From assembly GCF_016865445.1 (NCBI RefSeq), contig NZ_AP024412.1:1736001-1800000 (forward strand): 64,000 nt of DNA, read 5' to 3'. A program made the translations under genes and the position numbers. The stretch comes from Mariniplasma anaerobium (GTDB lineage: Bacteria > Bacillota_I > Bacilli_A > Acholeplasmatales > Acholeplasmataceae). Below, piece by piece: positions 60,453-64,000 of this stretch. Every line of letters begins with the position of its first letter. The stretch's first letter is position 1. The notes beneath the pieces were generated by a model. The model saw only the letters and a list, made by a program, of their open reading frames with translations. It made no database searches and had not been told where the DNA came from.

Positions 60453-60745
60453 AATTTTTCCATTTTTTTAAACACCAAATGATATCCTTCGGCACCATAA
60501 GTTAATGATTTCGCAACCCTTGATATAGTTGCTGTTGAAGCTTTAGTTTCGTTAACAATGTCTTGATAAGAGTGTTTTTCCTGTAACATGTGTGCTACTT
60601 TCAATCTTTGTGCCATGTCTTGGACTTCATTTATTGTGCAAACATCTTCAAAAAAACGGTAGCACTCTCCAACTGTATCTAATTGAATTATTGTTTCAAA
60701 TAATTTTTCTATATCTTTAGTTGCAAATTTAGATCTATATGGCAT
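60443..60745 (-). CDS. YerC/TrpR-family DNA-binding protein
   Basis: A 100-residue member of the TrpR-like YerC/YecD family. The core EVQDMAQRLKVAHMLQEKHSYQDIVNETKASTATISRVAKSLTYG is almost the family consensus, with a helix-turn-helix at about residues 58-80. In Bacillus relatives the role is poorly defined; tryptophan binding is not assured because YerC proteins lack parts of the TrpR pocket. The window has tryptophanase and pheA, but no TrpR-type operator was recognised near them. Monocistronic. Confidence 0.9.
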   Translation of the reverse strand: MPYRSKFATKDIEKLFETIIQLDTVGECYRFFEDVCTINEVQDMAQRLKVAHMLQEKHSYQDIVNETKASTATISRVAKSLTYGAEGYHLVFKKMEKLKK

Positions 60746-60800
60746 ATTTTCACCTCATTTGCCTTATTATATCATGTATTATTATATTTTTATATAAATA

Positions 60801-60826
60801 AAAAGTCTCTATTTTTAGAGACTTTA
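60801..60826 (-). terminator. Terminator of the Ohr gene
   Basis: AAAGTCTCTA/TAGAGACTTT stem around a short loop with a T-run on the minus strand, 8 bp after the stop codon. Confidence 0.8.
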
Positions 60827-60833
60827 CTTATAT

Positions 60834-61244
60834 TTAGATAAATTCAATATCTATATTACCTTTAAAAGCTTTTGAATATGGGCAAAACCCTTTAGCCCCT
60901 TGTATATATTTATCTAATGTCTTTTGATCAACACCATTTATTCTAGCTTCAACAACAAGTTTAAATTTAAATCCTTCGTTAGGAATCATTAATAATTTAG
61001 TTTCTGCTTTTACATATAAATCCTTATAATCAACTTTATCTTCATTCAACAAGTATTCCATAGAACTTGCAAAACAACTACTATATCCAGCTGAAAATAA
61101 TTCTTCAGGATCGGTTCCATCTAATCCTATGCCTCCCATTTGTTTGGGTTTTGCTAATTTATATGTAACACCACTTGTAGTGTCTTTAATTTCACCATTT
61201 CTACCACCATAAGTTGTGGCTGTTCTTGAGAGAATTTCTTTCAT
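60834..61244 (-). CDS. Ohr-type organic hydroperoxide reductase (OsmC family)
   Basis: A 136-residue thiol peroxidase. The two redox cysteines are C57 in SAGYSSCFASS and C121 in GFCPYSKA, and the order and spacing match Ohr rather than OsmC. It reduces organic hydroperoxides with electrons from lipoylated proteins; dihydrolipoyl dehydrogenase (pdhD) in this window belongs to that chain in studied bacteria. TAGGAGGT precedes the ATG. It is divergent from the helicase gene. No OhrR gene is beside it. Confidence 0.92.
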   Translation of the reverse strand: MKEILSRTATTYGGRNGEIKDTTSGVTYKLAKPKQMGGIGLDGTDPEELFSAGYSSCFASSMEYLLNEDKVDYKDLYVKAETKLLMIPNEGFKFKLVVEARINGVDQKTLDKYIQGAKGFCPYSKAFKGNIDIEFI

Positions 61245-61345
61245 AATATGTACCTCCTACATGCTTTAATTTTACCACTTGCAATCTTATATGTCCAAGC
61301 ATACGTTTTTCAAGTATAATATAAATATAGAAAGGATGTGTTAAC

Positions 61346-63691
61346 TTGAAACAATATTCAATCGGAATTACAGATCTCGTTTCTTTTTTATTTAGTAGCG
61401 GTGATTTATCAAGTGAAACCTTCCAAAATGTCAGTCTGCTTGAAGGCACTAAAGCACATCAATATATACAAGATAGATACACTTCTGATGATCAATATGA
61501 AATATCCATTTCATATATGTATGAAATAGATGATATCACATTCTTTTTAAATGGTCGTATCGATGGTTTAATAAAAGATGGCGATCAATATATCATGGAG
61601 GAAATCAAGTCTACAAGAAAGAAAATATTTGATGACAAATTTATGTATCAAAACGAACATCTAGCTCAACTAAAGTTTTATGCTTATATGTATCTTAAAC
61701 ATAATCAACTAGATTTTCTAGATACTCAAATAAAATACGTGCAAATAAGTGATTATCAAACAAGATTATTTAAGTTTTCTTTATATCTTTCCGATTTAGA
61801 GGTATTTGTAAAACAAGCGATAGATGACTACATCGAATGGATCAACATTCTCCAAGCTCATCAAAGAGCAAAATTAGAATCAATAAAAAATACAACATTT
61901 CCTTTTCCAGAGTATAGACGTGGTCAAAAACAAATGATGGCTGCAATCTATCAAACCATTAAAGATCAAGAAATTTTATATGCGATTGCTCCTACAGGTA
62001 TTGGAAAAACAATGGCTTCATTGTTCTCTTCCATTAAAGCTCTAGATTCAGAAAGACAAAAAATCTTTTATGCAACTGCTAAAACACAGGGTAAGAGAAT
62101 AGCTATTGATTCTATAAAATTACTAGAAGAAAAAGGATTACATATCAAAGTTCTAGAAATCACAGCTAAGGATTCAACTTGTTTCTTAGAAAAAAGAAAT
62201 TGTGATCCTGAGGTTTGCCCTTTTGCGAAAGGTTTTTTTGATAGACTCAAAGATGCGACGATAGACATCTTCTCAAATGAATCCATACTAGATAGACAAA
62301 CTGTGGAAAAGTATGCTAGAAAGCATGAAATATGCCCATTTGAGTATAGTTTATATGTTTCTTACTTTGTAGATATCATTATTTGTGATTATAACTACAT
62401 CTTTGATCCAAGAGTTCATTTAGTTAGATATTTTGATGAACAAAATTATAATCCACTTCTTTTAATAGATGAAGCACATAATATGATTTCAAGATCTAGA
62501 GATATGTATAGTGCTATCATTACGAAATCAGACCTTATTAAACTTAGAAGGCTTTCCAATAAGATAAAACCTTCAATAAAAAGTTCTATAAAAAAAGTTT
62601 TAGATTCAATGAAAAATTATGAAGAAAGATTGGCGTATGCTTATTTCTTATCAGATAAAGATATAGATCCATTTATTTTTGATGCTATTAAAAATATGCT
62701 TTCAAAAATAGAAAATACATTAAAAGAAAATCCTAAACACGCGAATAAAACGCAAATTTTAGATATTTATTTTCAATTTCTCGCATTTGTTAAAATCTAC
62801 GATTTTTATAATGATTCTTATGTCACAAACATATACAAAGATTCAAATGAAGATCTTTTAATTGAATTAAGATGTTTAGATGCATCTGAATTTATATTAG
62901 ATACCTTAGAAAATAAAGCCTATGGTTCAACATTCTTTAGCGCAACTCTCCATCCAATTAATTATTATAAAAAACTCTTAAGCCAAGATGTTGGAGAAAC
63001 TTTAAAAATTAAATCTCCGTTTCCAACAGAAAACTTAAATCTTATGCTTTATCATAATCTATCTACACGTTATAAAGATAGAGAAAATTCTTTAGATGAA
63101 GTTATTAAAACGATTAAAGAAGTTGTTGCTGCAAAGAAAGGAAATTATATTGCTTTTTTTCCATCTTATCAATATCTTAATCAAGTTTACGACCAACTTA
63201 ATCAAACAGATATAGAAATCATTGTACAAGAAAGACATATGGATCAAAATCAAAGAGATGAGACAATCCATTTATTCAAATCTATTAACGAAAACTCTAA
63301 ACTTGGACTCTTTGTTATGGGAGGTATGTTTTCTGAAGGTATAGATTACATCGGAGATATGTTATCTGGTGTCATTATTGTTGGTGTAGGCATCCCAATG
63401 ATTAACGAATTGAATAATCAACTTAAAGACTACTATGAGAAACAATTTAATAAAGGTTTTGATTATGCTTATCAATACCCTGGTATGAACAAAGTCATAC
63501 AAGCTGTTGGTAGAGTCATTCGAACACAAACCGATCGTGGTGTTGCAATACTTATAGATGATCGCTTTGATACAGTTTATTACAAGAAACTATTTCCAAT
63601 AGAATGGAAAGGATATCAACGCATTAGTTCACAAAAGACATTAAAAAAGGCTTTAAGTATTTTTTGGGAAAAGAAAAAGACTGATCAGTAG
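61346..63691 (+). CDS. Nuclease-helicase fusion (Cas4/AddB-like nuclease plus DinG/XPD-type helicase)
   Basis: A 781-residue protein. Residues 1-150 have the PD-(D/E)xK nuclease pattern of the RecB/Cas4 group: H38, D73 in GRIDG, E86-I-K88 and Q108-x-x-x-Y112. From about 190 follows a superfamily 2 helicase with Walker A APTGIGKT (215-222), four cysteines C279, C286, C291 and C330 positioned for an iron-sulfur cluster, the LLIDEAHN box, and a C-terminal motif VIQAVGRVIRT. It probably unwinds 5' to 3' and nicks or resects DNA in repair. The start is TTG with an AAAGGATG site. It is a single gene ended by a strong hairpin. Confidence 0.88.
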   Translation: MKQYSIGITDLVSFLFSSGDLSSETFQNVSLLEGTKAHQYIQDRYTSDDQYEISISYMYEIDDITFFLNGRIDGLIKDGDQYIMEEIKSTRKKIFDDKFMYQNEHLAQLKFYAYMYLKHNQLDFLDTQIKYVQISDYQTRLFKFSLYLSDLEVFVKQAIDDYIEWINILQAHQRAKLESIKNTTFPFPEYRRGQKQMMAAIYQTIKDQEILYAIAPTGIGKTMASLFSSIKALDSERQKIFYATAKTQGKRIAIDSIKLLEEKGLHIKVLEITAKDSTCFLEKRNCDPEVCPFAKGFFDRLKDATIDIFSNESILDRQTVEKYARKHEICPFEYSLYVSYFVDIIICDYNYIFDPRVHLVRYFDEQNYNPLLLIDEAHNMISRSRDMYSAIITKSDLIKLRRLSNKIKPSIKSSIKKVLDSMKNYEERLAYAYFLSDKDIDPFIFDAIKNMLSKIENTLKENPKHANKTQILDIYFQFLAFVKIYDFYNDSYVTNIYKDSNEDLLIELRCLDASEFILDTLENKAYGSTFFSATLHPINYYKKLLSQDVGETLKIKSPFPTENLNLMLYHNLSTRYKDRENSLDEVIKTIKEVVAAKKGNYIAFFPSYQYLNQVYDQLNQTDIEIIVQERHMDQNQRDETIHLFKSINENSKLGLFVMGGMFSEGIDYIGDMLSGVIIVGVGIPMINELNNQLKDYYEKQFNKGFDYAYQYPGMNKVIQAVGRVIRTQTDRGVAILIDDRFDTVYYKKLFPIEWKGYQRISSQKTLKKALSIFWEKKKTDQ

Positions 63692-63702
63692 ATCAGTCTT
63701 TA
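63676..63702 (+). terminator. Terminator of the helicase gene
   Basis: Perfect 11-bp stem AAAGACTGATC/GATCAGTCTTT with a 4-base loop overlaps the stop codon. Confidence 0.85.
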
Positions 63703-63736
63703 TATTTATACCTTGTATGACATTAAATGAATTTAT

Positions 63737-64000
63737 TTAAATCCCATACAATTGAAAACTATTTTGAATCAATTGGAAAACTAAGATAGCAGCTATAACA
63801 AACATAAACCCATACAATGAATAAATAACTGAAGTATATTTTTTTTGATGCTCAACAATATGTTTTATTAAAATCCCAAAGAATGCCCATAAGAAAACAA
63901 ATCCAAAAACAAGATCTTTTATATATAGGATTGTAGTTCCGCCTATGATGGTTGCAACAAATAAAATAGCAATTAAGATAACTTCTGGTTTAATACCAAA
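63737..64000 (-). CDS. C-terminal part of a membrane protein, clipped by the right edge
   Basis: The last 87 residues of a protein whose start is beyond the window. Three hydrophobic helices are visible (about the first 20 visible residues after FGIKPE, then DLVFGFVFLWAFFGILIKH, then IYSLYGFMFVIAAILVFQLI), separated by short charged loops such as EHQKKYTS. No family is recognised. The frame is open to the edge and its composition is that of a real membrane protein. Confidence 0.65.
   Translation of the reverse strand, partial: FGIKPEVILIAILFVATIIGGTTILYIKDLVFGFVFLWAFFGILIKHIVEHQKKYTSVIYSLYGFMFVIAAILVFQLIQNSFQLYGI

Overview
The window is a low-GC (visibly AT-rich), gene-dense chromosomal segment from a monoderm bacterium of the Bacillota/Mycoplasmatota kind. 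TGA ends real genes (for example feoB) and tryptophan is TGG, so the standard code applies and this is not a Mycoplasma-type UGA=Trp genome. The gene set (PdhABCD, butyrate kinase branch, B12-dependent ribonucleotide reductase, Na+-NQR-like operon, many amino-acid ABC genes, no outer-membrane genes) would fit an Acholeplasma/Izemoplasma-like free-living lineage. That placement is inference.

Layout. 1-4.9 kb is accessory: a clipped ORF, an orphan gene, an XRE regulator followed by two small membrane proteins, a Fic protein with two matching operator palindromes around its promoter, a GNAT, and two diverged copies of a terminator-ended repeat module. 4.9-17.8 kb is metabolic: lipid kinase, prephenate dehydratase, pyruvate dehydrogenase operon, arginine decarboxylase/agmatinase, MscS channel, and FeoA-FeoB with a 46-residue Cys-rich partner. 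18-22.6 kb is a light/photodamage neighbourhood: a GGDEF cyclase and class II photolyase on the minus strand, divergent from a heliorhodopsin, which is followed by a tocopherol-cyclase-like protein. 22.8-29.4 kb holds tnaA-M48 protease-buk-ptb as one overlapping operon, then HIT, GNAT and RNA 2H phosphodiesterase genes.

29.4-35.6 kb has an amino-acid ABC operon whose permease carries an in-frame ochre codon, then an nqrBCDEF operon without nqrA and with a shortened NqrB. 35.8-46.9 kb: aldehyde dehydrogenase, NrdJ, an RND permease/TetR operon with a clear TetR operator, rhomboid protease, and a MacB-like ABC fusion. 47-51.7 kb: pdxR divergent from pdxST, a divergent Lgt-like protein and a CPBP protease. 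51.7-55.1 kb is two abutting insertion sequences: a decayed ISL3-type element with tandem terminal repeats and an intact IS1182-type element. 55.2-64 kb: htpG, ridA, GtrA, a PfkB kinase, a second amino-acid ABC pair, YerC, Ohr, a nuclease-helicase fusion, and a clipped membrane protein.

The most notable points are the heliorhodopsin/photolyase/tocopherol-cyclase-like cluster and the nqrA-less NQR operon, in which NqrB appears to have lost the loop carrying its covalent FMN while the cofactor residues of NqrC, D, E and F are kept. All assignments come from reading translated motifs. No database search was run.
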